Assembly: GCA_947649645.1 (NCBI GenBank)
Contig: CANSSP010000012.1
Span: 33,552 to 97,551, forward strand
Length of the DNA: 64,000 nt
Source: an uncultured Roseburia sp.
GTDB lineage: Bacteria; Bacillota; Clostridia; Lachnospirales; Lachnospiraceae
Direction: 5' to 3'
Shown here piece after piece: positions 1-7,481 of this stretch; position 1 is the stretch's first letter, and each line of letters starts with the position of its first letter. The position numbers were made by a program, and so were the translations under genes. The notes beneath the pieces were generated by a model, which searched no databases, was not told where the DNA came from, and worked only from the letters and a program-made list of their open reading frames with translations.

Positions 1-33
1 ATCTTCTGTACATGGATTTCATACATAAAAAGC

Positions 34-1317
34 TCAATAATTTATTCCGGTTATTGCCAGCCTTCCATCCCGCACCCCGAACGTAATGGACGGCATGCCC
101 TCCCCGCCATACAGGGTAAATCCTGCCATACTGGGACTTAAACCGCTCTCATCGGCCCTCTCTATGGAATTAACCATTTCATCCGTAAAAATCCGCTCCT
201 CCCCCATGGCAGTCAGCGCCTCCCGCGTTTCCACAACCGGATTTTCGCCGGCCAGGCCTACATACACCGGAAATGCTGTCAGATCCGCCAGTTTTTCGAT
301 ATCCTTTTCTGCCACAGCCTCTTTAATCCGCCCCGCATAAGCTGCAACGGCCTCTGTATCTACGGCAAAATTGTCCTCATAGCCATCCTGCGTTTCGAGA
401 TTTTCTCCCACACCATCTTCCTTCTGCGCCACGGCCGCATCCCCTCCGGTCCGTCCGATTTCAAATTCCAGCTGTCCCGCCGCTCCCGGCGCAATTTCAT
501 ATTTGTCCAGCACGACGACCGGATTCCCGCTCCGGCTGATATAAAACTTTGTATGGCTGTCGACGCCCTCCCAGTTCTGTGTCCAGAATTCCGCGCCTTC
601 CTCCTCTGCCGCCTGTATCTGATCCAGAATACTCTGATCTGCAATCCGCGCATAATCTTCCCCCAGAAGATCGCAAAGCGTCACCCATTTCCCCGCTTCC
701 ATGTCAAAATTATAAAACCGCGTTTCGCCATATGCGCTGCTCCAGCTCTCCGTCCCCGTCACTGCTATGGACAGATACCGGTCCGTCTGCGTCTTCACTT
801 CATACCACACTCTGATCGATATGTTGTGTTCTGCCCATTCTTCTTTTGTACCTCCGGTATCCAGAAAAGCCTGCCTGTACTCGTCTGCCCGCGTTTCCGC
901 CTCCCGCGCATACTGTTCACAAAACGCATGAATATCCTCGTTTACCGCACGTTCCATCCCTTTCAGCCCTTCCGCAATCATTTCGATACTTGGAATTTCA
1001 ACCGAAATCTTTAAATCTTCGGTATCTGTGTCATAGGAGCGGATGGTAAACACCCTGGCCAACGCCCCGATGACCGGAATACTGTACATTTCCCGGGCAA
1101 ATGCCTCACTCGTATTCACCCCCGCCCCAAAAAGGACTGCCACGGCCGCTGCCGCTGCCACCGTTCTCTTTCGTATAACCGAAACTTTCTTTTTCTCAGC
1201 CATTTTCATATTGTGCTTTTTCTCTCCCCTCTCCAGTTCCATCCCGACACGCTCCGAAAGTTCTTTCGGAATTGCAATGTCATCATATTTTTGTTTTGCC
1301 TCCGCCATTCTCTTCAT
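34..1317 (-). CDS. RsiV-like anti-sigma factor (DUF3298-type)
   Basis: Probable membrane anti-sigma factor that holds the co-encoded ECF sigma factor inactive. Its 427 residues comprise a short cytoplasmic N-terminal part, one transmembrane stretch rich in Ala/Val at about residues 51-66, and a long extracytoplasmic part. The segment just after the membrane (SEAFAREMYSIPVIG) is typical of clostridial RsiV-like proteins, and the C-terminal half resembles the DUF3298 fold. Its start overlaps the sigma gene stop by four bases (ATGA), so the two are translationally coupled. In Bacillus, RsiV binds lysozyme and is then cleaved; a similar envelope-stress role is inferred here, not shown. An Asp/Glu-rich insert lies near residues 290-330. 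Confidence 0.75.
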   Translation of the reverse strand: MKRMAEAKQKYDDIAIPKELSERVGMELERGEKKHNMKMAEKKKVSVIRKRTVAAAAAVAVLFGAGVNTSEAFAREMYSIPVIGALARVFTIRSYDTDTEDLKISVEIPSIEMIAEGLKGMERAVNEDIHAFCEQYAREAETRADEYRQAFLDTGGTKEEWAEHNISIRVWYEVKTQTDRYLSIAVTGTESWSSAYGETRFYNFDMEAGKWVTLCDLLGEDYARIADQSILDQIQAAEEEGAEFWTQNWEGVDSHTKFYISRSGNPVVVLDKYEIAPGAAGQLEFEIGRTGGDAAVAQKEDGVGENLETQDGYEDNFAVDTEAVAAYAGRIKEAVAEKDIEKLADLTAFPVYVGLAGENPVVETREALTAMGEERIFTDEMVNSIERADESGLSPSMAGFTLYGGEGMPSITFGVRDGRLAITGINY

Positions 1318-1805
1318 ACGTCTTCCTCCTCCAAAGCAATTTTTAATGTTTTCAGTCCCCTGTACAGCTTCGTCTTCACCGTATTTAAATTTATCCCCAG
1401 AATCCGGGCTATCTCATCCAGCGTCAGTTCCTCAAAAAATCTGAGTTTTATTATTTTCTGCACCGTTTCCTCCAGCCTGCCTATCCGGTCGTACAGATCA
1501 TCATGGATCTCGTATCCTTTCTCTTCATAAGGCCGTTCCAGGCTCTCATTCTCATCCACCGCAGCCTCCCTTTTTTTCTGATTCAGAATGGCAAGGCTTT
1601 CATTCAATACAATCCTGTAAAACCACGTCTTAACCGCCGCCTCATTTTTCAGATCCTCATAATGCTCCAGCGCCTTGCAGACCGCATTTTGCACTGCGTC
1701 CAGCGCGTCCTCCTGATTCCTGACGTAACTGAAAGCCAGACGGTAAAACCTGTCCTGGTTTCTGACAATATACGAAGACAGCTTTTCATATAAGTCCTGT
1801 TTCAA
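1314..1805 (-). CDS. ECF RNA polymerase sigma factor, SigV-like
   Basis: A 163-residue sigma-70 family protein of ECF size. Region 2 spans about residues 15-80 (RLAFSYVRNQEDALDAVQNA, the core-binding and -10 recognition helices). Region 4 spans about residues 105-155, with the helix-turn-helix LTLDEIARILGINLNTVKTK. There is no region 3, as expected for ECF factors. It is the first gene of a two-gene operon with the RsiV-like anti-sigma factor and is probably autoregulated. It most likely drives envelope-stress genes; the exact ECF group cannot be settled by eye. Confidence 0.85.
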   Translation of the reverse strand: MKQDLYEKLSSYIVRNQDRFYRLAFSYVRNQEDALDAVQNAVCKALEHYEDLKNEAAVKTWFYRIVLNESLAILNQKKREAAVDENESLERPYEEKGYEIHDDLYDRIGRLEETVQKIIKLRFFEELTLDEIARILGINLNTVKTKLYRGLKTLKIALEEEDV

Positions 1806-1858
1806 AACACCCTCTCCTTTCTCCTCTTCCTCTGTTCGTACCTCATTTCTTCCGTACT

Positions 1859-1893
1859 ATTATATAGATCACAGAACGCCTGGAAAAGTTTCA
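1859..1893 (-). promoter_or_regulatory. Candidate promoter of the sigma/anti-sigma operon
   Basis: On the minus strand TATAAT lies at 1864-1859. About 23 bases upstream is TGAAAC followed by a T-rich stretch (1893-1888), which looks like an ECF-type -35 element. No matching ECF -10 motif (CGTC or CGTA) is seen at the expected distance, so this may be a sigma-A promoter with a poor -35, or overlapping promoters. Confidence 0.3.
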
Positions 1894-1903
1894 GAAACAC
1901 AAG

Positions 1904-1935
1904 AAAAAGCGGACAGTCCGGATAGCGCTGCCCGC
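1904..1935 (-). terminator. Rho-independent terminator after trpB
   Basis: Minus-strand hairpin with 8-base arms, GCGGGCAG and CTGTCCGC (one G-T pair), closed by an 11-base loop and followed by a T-run. It lies about 30 bases after the trpB stop. Confidence 0.7.
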
Positions 1936-1966
1936 CTTTCTGCAATTTTATGAAATTCAACACTAC

Positions 1967-3349
1967 CTATGATCGCTCACTCAGCCTGGGAAGTTTATCG
2001 CGATAAACAGCCAGTTCTTCATCTGTCGGAACAAAATCGTCCAGTTCACCGTCATGAAATTTTCCATAAGCTTTCATATCAAAATATCCCGTACCGGTAA
2101 GACCGAATACAATCGTTTTCTCTTCGCCGTTTTCCCTGCATCTGACTGCCTCGTCAATGGCGATACGAATTGCGTGAGAACTTTCCGGCGCGGGCAGAAT
2201 CCCCTCCACCCTTGCAAAATATTCTGCCGCCTCAAACACTTCCGACTGCTTCACGCTGACTGCTTCCATCATGCCCTGATCATACAGTTCTGACAGCGTG
2301 GAACTCATCCCATGATAGCGCAGGCCACCCGCATGGCTGGCGGACGGAATAAAGCCACTGCCCAGCGTATACATCTTCGCAAGCGGACAGACCATTCCCG
2401 TATCACAGAAATCGTAAGCGTACACGCCACGGGTAAAGCTCGGACAGGATGCCGGCTCAACAGCAATGATACGGTAGTCTGCTTCCTGGCGCAGTTTTTC
2501 TCCCATAAACGGAGCGATCAGACCGCCGAGATTTGATCCGCCTCCGGCGCAGCCGATGATGATATCCGGTTTTATGTCATATTTATCCAGAGCCGTTTTC
2601 GTCTCCAGACCGATGACGGACTGATGCAGAAGCACCTGGCTGAGCACACTGCCCAGCACATAGCGGTAACCATCATCTGATATGGCCTTCTCAACCGCCT
2701 CAGAAATAGCACAGCCAAGACTTCCTGTCGTATCCGGGTGTTCGGCAAGAATCTTCCTTCCCACCTCGGTTTCCAAAGACGGCGACGGAGCGACAGACGC
2801 CCCGTAAGTGCGCATCACCTCACGCCGGAATGGTTTCTGTTCATAGGAGCATTTTACCATATATACCTTACAGTCCAGGCCAAAATAAGAACATGCCATA
2901 GAAAGAGCTGTCCCCCACTGACCGGCTCCGGTTTCGGTTGTCACGCCCTTAAGCCCCTGCCTGCCGGCATAATATGCCTGCGCTATGGCAGAGTTTAGTT
3001 TGTGGCTGCCGCTGGTATTGTTGCCTTCAAATTTATAATAAATCTTTGCCGGTGTGCCGAGCTTTTCTTCCAGGCAATACGCGCGGACCAGCGGAGATGG
3101 GCGATACATTCTGTAAAAATTGCGGATTTCCTCCGGAATCTCAAAAAACGGAGTATCGTTATCAAGCTCCTGTCTGACCAGCTCCTCACAGAATACGCCC
3201 GAAAGCTCCCGGGCCGTCATCGGCTGACAGGTGACCGGATTTAAAAGCGGCGCCGGTTTCTGCTTCATATCGGCGCGCAGATTGTACCATGCCTTCGGTA
3301 TTTCGTTTTCGTCAAGATATATTTTGTATGGGATTTTTTCATATTTCAT
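1967..3349 (-). CDS. trpB: Tryptophan synthase beta chain, TrpB2 type (stand-alone)
   Basis: PLP enzyme that condenses indole with L-serine to give tryptophan. The 460-residue length and N-terminal extension fit the TrpB2 subgroup. The PLP lysine lies in GSHKLN near residue 117, the ETGAGQWG motif follows, and the phosphate-binding loop is GCAGGGSNLGG. The ATG at 3349 is chosen because GGAGG lies seven bases before it; an in-frame ATG at 3364 would place that SD inside the gene. No trpA or other trp gene is adjacent, so indole salvage is the likely role. A T-box leader with a probable Trp specifier and an 18-codon reading frame lie upstream. Confidence 0.9.
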   Translation of the reverse strand: MKYEKIPYKIYLDENEIPKAWYNLRADMKQKPAPLLNPVTCQPMTARELSGVFCEELVRQELDNDTPFFEIPEEIRNFYRMYRPSPLVRAYCLEEKLGTPAKIYYKFEGNNTSGSHKLNSAIAQAYYAGRQGLKGVTTETGAGQWGTALSMACSYFGLDCKVYMVKCSYEQKPFRREVMRTYGASVAPSPSLETEVGRKILAEHPDTTGSLGCAISEAVEKAISDDGYRYVLGSVLSQVLLHQSVIGLETKTALDKYDIKPDIIIGCAGGGSNLGGLIAPFMGEKLRQEADYRIIAVEPASCPSFTRGVYAYDFCDTGMVCPLAKMYTLGSGFIPSASHAGGLRYHGMSSTLSELYDQGMMEAVSVKQSEVFEAAEYFARVEGILPAPESSHAIRIAIDEAVRCRENGEEKTIVFGLTGTGYFDMKAYGKFHDGELDDFVPTDEELAVYRDKLPRLSERS

Positions 3350-3402
3350 TGCGGTTACCTCCATATATTTCCGTTCACACGGATTCGCTTTTCTGTTTTC
3401 GT

Positions 3403-3459
3403 TCAGAATGCTTTGTCTTTTACGCGCCCTTCCGGACGCCAGCGTTTTGTCAGTAACAT
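3403..3459 (-). CDS. 18-residue reading frame between T-box and trpB
   Basis: ATG at 3459, TGA at 3405-3403. The peptide is MLLTKRWRPEGRVKDKAF, basic, with a single Trp codon at position 7. A very strong SD (GGGGGAGG) lies eight bases upstream. It sits downstream of the T-box terminator, so it is transcribed only with trpB, and it ends 53 bases before the trpB start. It may be a small protein or a translational leader. Function unknown; the strong SD is the main support. Confidence 0.45.
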   Translation of the reverse strand: MLLTKRWRPEGRVKDKAF

Positions 3460-3576
3460 AGTATTTACCTCCCCCGATACATCCTGCGTTTACCCTTTGC
3501 CAGCAAAAAAGAATCCTGCGGCAGAACGCTTTCCCGAAACCCTTCCGTGTAAGTTGCCAGAACTTTTACAGGAAAC

Positions 3577-3882
3577 AAAAAAACGCCCTTGACAGAAACA
3601 GACTCTCTGTCAAGGACGAACGGGTACTGATACAGTACGACACGATCCGCGGTGCCACCTTGATTCACGGTATAAACCGTGCGCTCAGCAGAATACAGAC
3701 ATATCCCCGGCATTTATACGCCTGCCTGCAGCGTCGCAGAATACTCTGTAAATATCACATTTGACTGCGCCCTCAGCGGTCCATTTGACAACTTGTTTCA
3801 TATCTGCTTCTCAGCGCCGCAGACTCTCTGTAAAGGCATCATTGCCGTTATCTCCGCTTCAACGGTTTGAAGTATTAAATTT
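3577..3882 (-). promoter_or_regulatory. T-box leader (probable tRNA-Trp) of trpB
   Basis: Minus-strand leader with the conserved T-box antiterminator sequence AGGTGGCACCGCGG (3660-3647). It is followed by a terminator hairpin (arms CCTTGACAG and CTGTCAAGG) and a seven-T run at 3583-3577. A Stem I-like region carries the AGAGAG motif. A TGG codon at 3783-3781, followed by A in the expected internal loop on the 3' side of Stem I, is the best specifier candidate and fits trpB. Uncharged tRNA-Trp would favour read-through. The T-box assignment is secure; the specifier assignment is an inference from alignment by eye. Confidence 0.88.
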
Positions 3883-3888
3883 TAACAT

Positions 3889-3917
3889 ACTATATCACTA
3901 TGGTATGCGTATGTCAA
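3889..3917 (-). promoter_or_regulatory. Sigma-A promoter of the trpB T-box transcript
   Basis: Minus strand: TTGACA (3917-3912), 17-base spacer, TATAGT (3894-3889). This places the start of transcription just ahead of the T-box Stem I. Confidence 0.75.
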
Positions 3918-4108
3918 GCATTTTATCTCTCATTCTCTGCCGTTCTTCTCTTACACTCACTGTTGGTAAGATTCGACTATGGAAATACCGCAAAACCTGA
4001 TATATAATGAAAGCTGACAAAAAGCCCCAGATTTGCCATGATCGCAGCCACAGGTCCGTGATACCCGGCAGTGTCATCGCAGACGCTCTGATATTTATGG
4101 AGGAAGTA

Positions 4109-5344
4109 ATGAAAGTTGATTTTATGGAAATGTTACACCAGATGACAGCGTGTGCCGGAATCGGACTGACCATTATCAAAAAGAGCACGCAGCCGCCGGA
4201 ATTTGACATGGGAATCCGCAGAACGATCTTCGGACAGGCTGAACTGGAACACTGCGTCGCAATGCTGTACAAGAAAAGCAGAACCGGCGTGCTCTATTTT
4301 GTGACGGACTATTTTCTGACAGAATACTGCCTCTTCCGGATTCCCGAACCGGAAAGCCAGTACGGAGATTTTATTCTTATAGGCCCTTACCGCAGCTCCC
4401 GCCTGAAAGACTTCCGGATCAAAAAAATGATGGCAAAAACCGGCATACCCGAAGAATATGAAAACGATATCCGGGAATATCACAATATCGTTCCTGTGGC
4501 CACAAACATCGGCTGTCTGCGTGAAATCTGCGCTGCCGCCGCACAGATGCTGTACATGGACATTCCTGTAGTCACGGAACATTTTATCCAGCAGATCCCC
4601 AGAAACGACTTCAGACAAAAACCGGCTTCGGGAGAACTCTCTGTCCGCATCATCGAAGAGAGGTACGCACTGGAGGCAGGGCTTCTTAAGGCCATCCAGA
4701 GCGGCGATACACAGGAGGCATTCCGGCGTCTGCGGGACCTGAAACATTATCGTCTCTCCCAGCGTTCCTTTGACCCGGTGCGCGATCTGAAAAATATTCT
4801 CCTCAGCACCAACACGCTGATGCGCAAGGCTGCGGAAAACGGCGGCGTTCATCCTGTCTATGTGGACACCGTGTCCAGAAGCTTTGCCGTACACATCGAA
4901 TCCATAAAGTCCGTCCGCGAAGCCGGATCGTTTCTGACCGAACTGGTACAGACATACTGTCTGCTGGTGCAGACATTTTCCATGAAAGGCCATTCTCCCG
5001 TTGTGCAGAGAGTCGTGCGCCACATCAATCTCAATCTCTCCGACAACCTGTCCTTAAAATGGCTGGCGGAAGCGTACACAGTTAACGCAAGTTATCTGTC
5101 GACGCTGTTCCGCAAAGAGATGGGCATGACGCTGACCGGCTACGTCAATCATCAGAGAATCCACTATGCCATCCTGCTTCTGGATTCCACCAATCTGCAG
5201 ATACAGCAGATTGCTTCCGAGTGCGGCATTTACGACGTCAACTACTTCCGGAAACTGTTTAAAAAGATCACCGGAAAAACCCCGGCAGAATATGCCAGGG
5301 AACTGCGGTGGATCTCAAAAAAACAATATATTTACAGCAAATAG
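4109..5344 (+). CDS. AraC-family transcriptional regulator
   Basis: A 411-residue regulator with an N-terminal ligand-sensing part of unassigned fold and a C-terminal AraC DNA-binding domain (about residues 315-405). Both helix-turn-helix units are visible: LKWLAEAYTVNASYLSTLF and IQQIASECGIYDVNYFRKLF, followed by the family signature FKKITGKTPAEYA. The ATG at 4109 has GGAGG six bases upstream; a longer frame from 4007 would bury that SD. It lies 107 bases ahead of a same-strand GPH sugar transporter and is probably its activator. Confidence 0.85.
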   Translation: MKVDFMEMLHQMTACAGIGLTIIKKSTQPPEFDMGIRRTIFGQAELEHCVAMLYKKSRTGVLYFVTDYFLTEYCLFRIPEPESQYGDFILIGPYRSSRLKDFRIKKMMAKTGIPEEYENDIREYHNIVPVATNIGCLREICAAAAQMLYMDIPVVTEHFIQQIPRNDFRQKPASGELSVRIIEERYALEAGLLKAIQSGDTQEAFRRLRDLKHYRLSQRSFDPVRDLKNILLSTNTLMRKAAENGGVHPVYVDTVSRSFAVHIESIKSVREAGSFLTELVQTYCLLVQTFSMKGHSPVVQRVVRHINLNLSDNLSLKWLAEAYTVNASYLSTLFRKEMGMTLTGYVNHQRIHYAILLLDSTNLQIQQIASECGIYDVNYFRKLFKKITGKTPAEYARELRWISKKQYIYSK

Positions 5345-5451
5345 CAAAAATCGAACTCCTTTGACATTTTCTTTTATGTTATAATTGATACGTGGGGTAG
5401 CGATTCTGAAACACGCGGGCAGAATCAATTTCAGAACCAAAGGAGAAATGT

Positions 5452-6936
5452 ATGGGTACAAAAAACACAAACAACGGAGGCGCCAGCAATACGATTCACC
5501 GTGCCAAAATATGGGAAATCGGCTTATACGCCCTGAACAACACATCAACCAATATCTACATGATGATTTTCATGTATATCTCTTATTTCCTGACGGGTAT
5601 TGTAGGCGTCTCTGTCATTATTGCCGGGACCATCACAACCGTTATGAGAATGTGGGACGGCGTGACAGACCCGATCATCGGATACATTGTCGACAAGACA
5701 AATTCGAAGTTCGGAAAGAACCGCCCGTTTATTATTATCGGAAACCTGATCCTGATGGTCAGCAGCCTTATCATCTACAAAGTAACGCCGATACTTCCGC
5801 AGGCGGCCAGATTTCCGTTCTATATCGTGATGTATATGATCTATATCATCGGATATACCTGTCAGTGCGTCGTCACAAAATCCGCACAGACCTGTCTGAC
5901 GAACGACCCGAGCCAGCGCCCGATTTTTGCCATGTTTGACACCATCTTCGGCGCACTGATGATGGCCAGCGTTCCGGTACTCGTGACGAATGTTCTGATA
6001 CCGAAATACGGCGGTGCCGCAGCGTTCTCCAGCCCCGACTTTTTCGTCGGCCTGTGGATGACGCTCGCCCCAATCTCTTTCCTGTTTGCCATCCTCGCCA
6101 TCATCGGCCTGTGGCGGAAAGACCGGCTGGAATATTACGGAACCGGCGTCGCAGTGCGTATCCGTTTCCGCGACTACTGGGAAGTATTAAAAAACAACCG
6201 TGCCATCCAGATGCTCGTGGTATCCGCATCTTCCGATAAGCTTTCAATGTCCATGCGGAGCAATTCCGTAATTTACGTCATGCTGTTCGGTATTATCATG
6301 GGCAACTATGAGTTATACGGAGCAACCAGCGCCCTGTTAACCGTCCCGAACATCCTTGTGACGCTGGCGCTGATGAACTTTATCGCAAGACGCATGGGGC
6401 AGAAAATGGCACTTCTGGTCGGAACCTGGGGCGGCATTATCTCCGCACTTCTGACTTTTGTGTTATTCCTCTTCGGTGATCCGACCACCTACAGTCTGAC
6501 CGATGTTTCCTTCTTCACTGTCGCATATATTATCCTCTTTGTGGCGATGAACGGCTTCAGCAGCATGTCCTCCAACATCGTTATCCCGATGACAGCGGAC
6601 TGCGCAGACTACGAGGTATACCGTTCCGGAAAATATGTGCCGGGACTGATGGGAACGCTCTTTAGTTTTGTGGATAAGATGATCTCTGCACTGGCCGGAA
6701 CTTTTGTATCCCTGATGATCGCATCGATCGGCTTTAAGACAGAACAGCCGACGCAGGATACCCCGTATTCGACCGGAATATTCTGGGTAACCATGGCATG
6801 CTTTATCGGTGCACCTGTTCTCGGATGGATCTGCAACCTCGTTGCCATGAAGTTCTATCCTCTGAGCAAAGAAAAAATGGAAGAAATCCAGGAAGAAATC
6901 GCGGCAATCAAAGCAAAAGCACAGGCTTCCTCATAA
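5452..6936 (+). CDS. GPH-family glycoside/uronide:cation symporter (paralog 1)
   Basis: A 494-residue MFS-type permease of the glycoside-pentoside-hexuronide family, with about 12 hydrophobic segments. Family marks are ALNNTSTNIYM near the N-terminus, the loop WDGVTDPIIGYIVDKTNS, and GKNRPFIIIG. Near the C-terminus TADCADYEVYRSGKYVPG is strongly conserved with the second GPH transporter at 53.8-55.5 kb. Substrate is unknown; beta-glycosides or uronides are usual for the family. SD AAAGGAG lies a few bases before the ATG. A TM2-like gene follows, as it does for the paralog. Confidence 0.88.
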   Translation: MGTKNTNNGGASNTIHRAKIWEIGLYALNNTSTNIYMMIFMYISYFLTGIVGVSVIIAGTITTVMRMWDGVTDPIIGYIVDKTNSKFGKNRPFIIIGNLILMVSSLIIYKVTPILPQAARFPFYIVMYMIYIIGYTCQCVVTKSAQTCLTNDPSQRPIFAMFDTIFGALMMASVPVLVTNVLIPKYGGAAAFSSPDFFVGLWMTLAPISFLFAILAIIGLWRKDRLEYYGTGVAVRIRFRDYWEVLKNNRAIQMLVVSASSDKLSMSMRSNSVIYVMLFGIIMGNYELYGATSALLTVPNILVTLALMNFIARRMGQKMALLVGTWGGIISALLTFVLFLFGDPTTYSLTDVSFFTVAYIILFVAMNGFSSMSSNIVIPMTADCADYEVYRSGKYVPGLMGTLFSFVDKMISALAGTFVSLMIASIGFKTEQPTQDTPYSTGIFWVTMACFIGAPVLGWICNLVAMKFYPLSKEKMEEIQEEIAAIKAKAQASS

Positions 6937-6967
6937 ATTAAACAGCACAGCGACTGTTTTTATTACA

Positions 6968-6994
6968 GCCTGGTTTCTGCAGCAGAAACCAGGC
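6968..6994 (+). other. Intercistronic perfect palindrome between GPH transporter and TM2 gene
   Basis: Arms GCCTGGTTTCTGC and GCAGAAACCAGGC flank a single A, making a 27-base perfect inverted repeat. There is no T-run, so it is more likely an RNA stability or processing hairpin than a terminator. It starts 31 bases after the transporter stop. Confidence 0.55.
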
Positions 6995-7025
6995 AGAACG
7001 ATTCACAGGAAAGGAGCAGCACCGG

Positions 7026-7391
7026 ATGGAACAGAAAAAATCCACAGAACGCTTAAATTTTGCGGAACTGGCCAGATTAGAAGATGAATTACATGAAACC
7101 AGAAGAAAATACGGCGTTTCGGAAAAGGAACCGCTCTGGCAAAAACTGGGCGACCGCTACTATGCATGGAAAGATTCCAGGACGCTGCATCTGGTCAGCC
7201 GGAAACGCTACCTTCTCCTGTGTTTTTTCACCGGATGGTTCGGAGGGCATCGTTTCTACGAGAAGCGCTTTATACTTGGCCTTTTCTATCTCGCCTTAAG
7301 CTGGAGCGGATTTCCGGTCACTCTGGCACTTGTAGATTTTCTGATCGCCCTGCCGATGAAACCAGACGAGAACGGATATATCCTTATCTGA
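7026..7391 (+). CDS. TM2-like small membrane protein (paralog 1)
   Basis: A 121-residue protein with a charged, helical N-terminal half (about residues 1-58) and two closely spaced hydrophobic helices at about 61-76 and 84-108. The FFTGWFGGHRFYEKRFILG motif between and around them is the hallmark of TM2-domain proteins. It ends in a conserved DENGYI tail. A second copy (53.4-53.8 kb) shares the FTGW-GGHR core and DENG tail, and also follows a GPH transporter. Function unknown; a partner or modulator of the transporter is an inference from this repeated linkage. SD GGAAAGGAG precedes the start. Confidence 0.75.
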   Translation: MEQKKSTERLNFAELARLEDELHETRRKYGVSEKEPLWQKLGDRYYAWKDSRTLHLVSRKRYLLLCFFTGWFGGHRFYEKRFILGLFYLALSWSGFPVTLALVDFLIALPMKPDENGYILI

Positions 7392-7426
7392 TACGCTATT
7401 CACTTTTTTATTCGTATCACCCCACA

Positions 7427-7462
7427 AATCCCGGCACACCATGCGTGCCGGGATTCTTTTTT
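7427..7462 (+). terminator. Rho-independent terminator after TM2 gene
   Basis: Arms AATCCCGGCAC and GTGCCGGGATT close a 7-base loop and are followed by CTTTTTT. It ends the AraC/GPH/TM2 region and faces the convergent germination operon. Confidence 0.85.
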
Positions 7463-7481
7463 CTGCGGCACGCCGCGTTTT

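Noticed and set aside
3465..3713. 82-codon minus-strand open frame
   Set aside because: It lies on the T-box terminator and antiterminator; the RNA structure explains the sequence.
4133..5023. 296-codon minus-strand frame opposite the AraC gene
   Set aside because: Antisense shadow of a clearly coding AraC regulator.
5361..5385. TTGACA and TATAAT before the GPH transporter
   Set aside because: Only 13 bases separate the hexamers, too short for a normal sigma-A promoter; a promoter is likely here but the exact elements are unclear.
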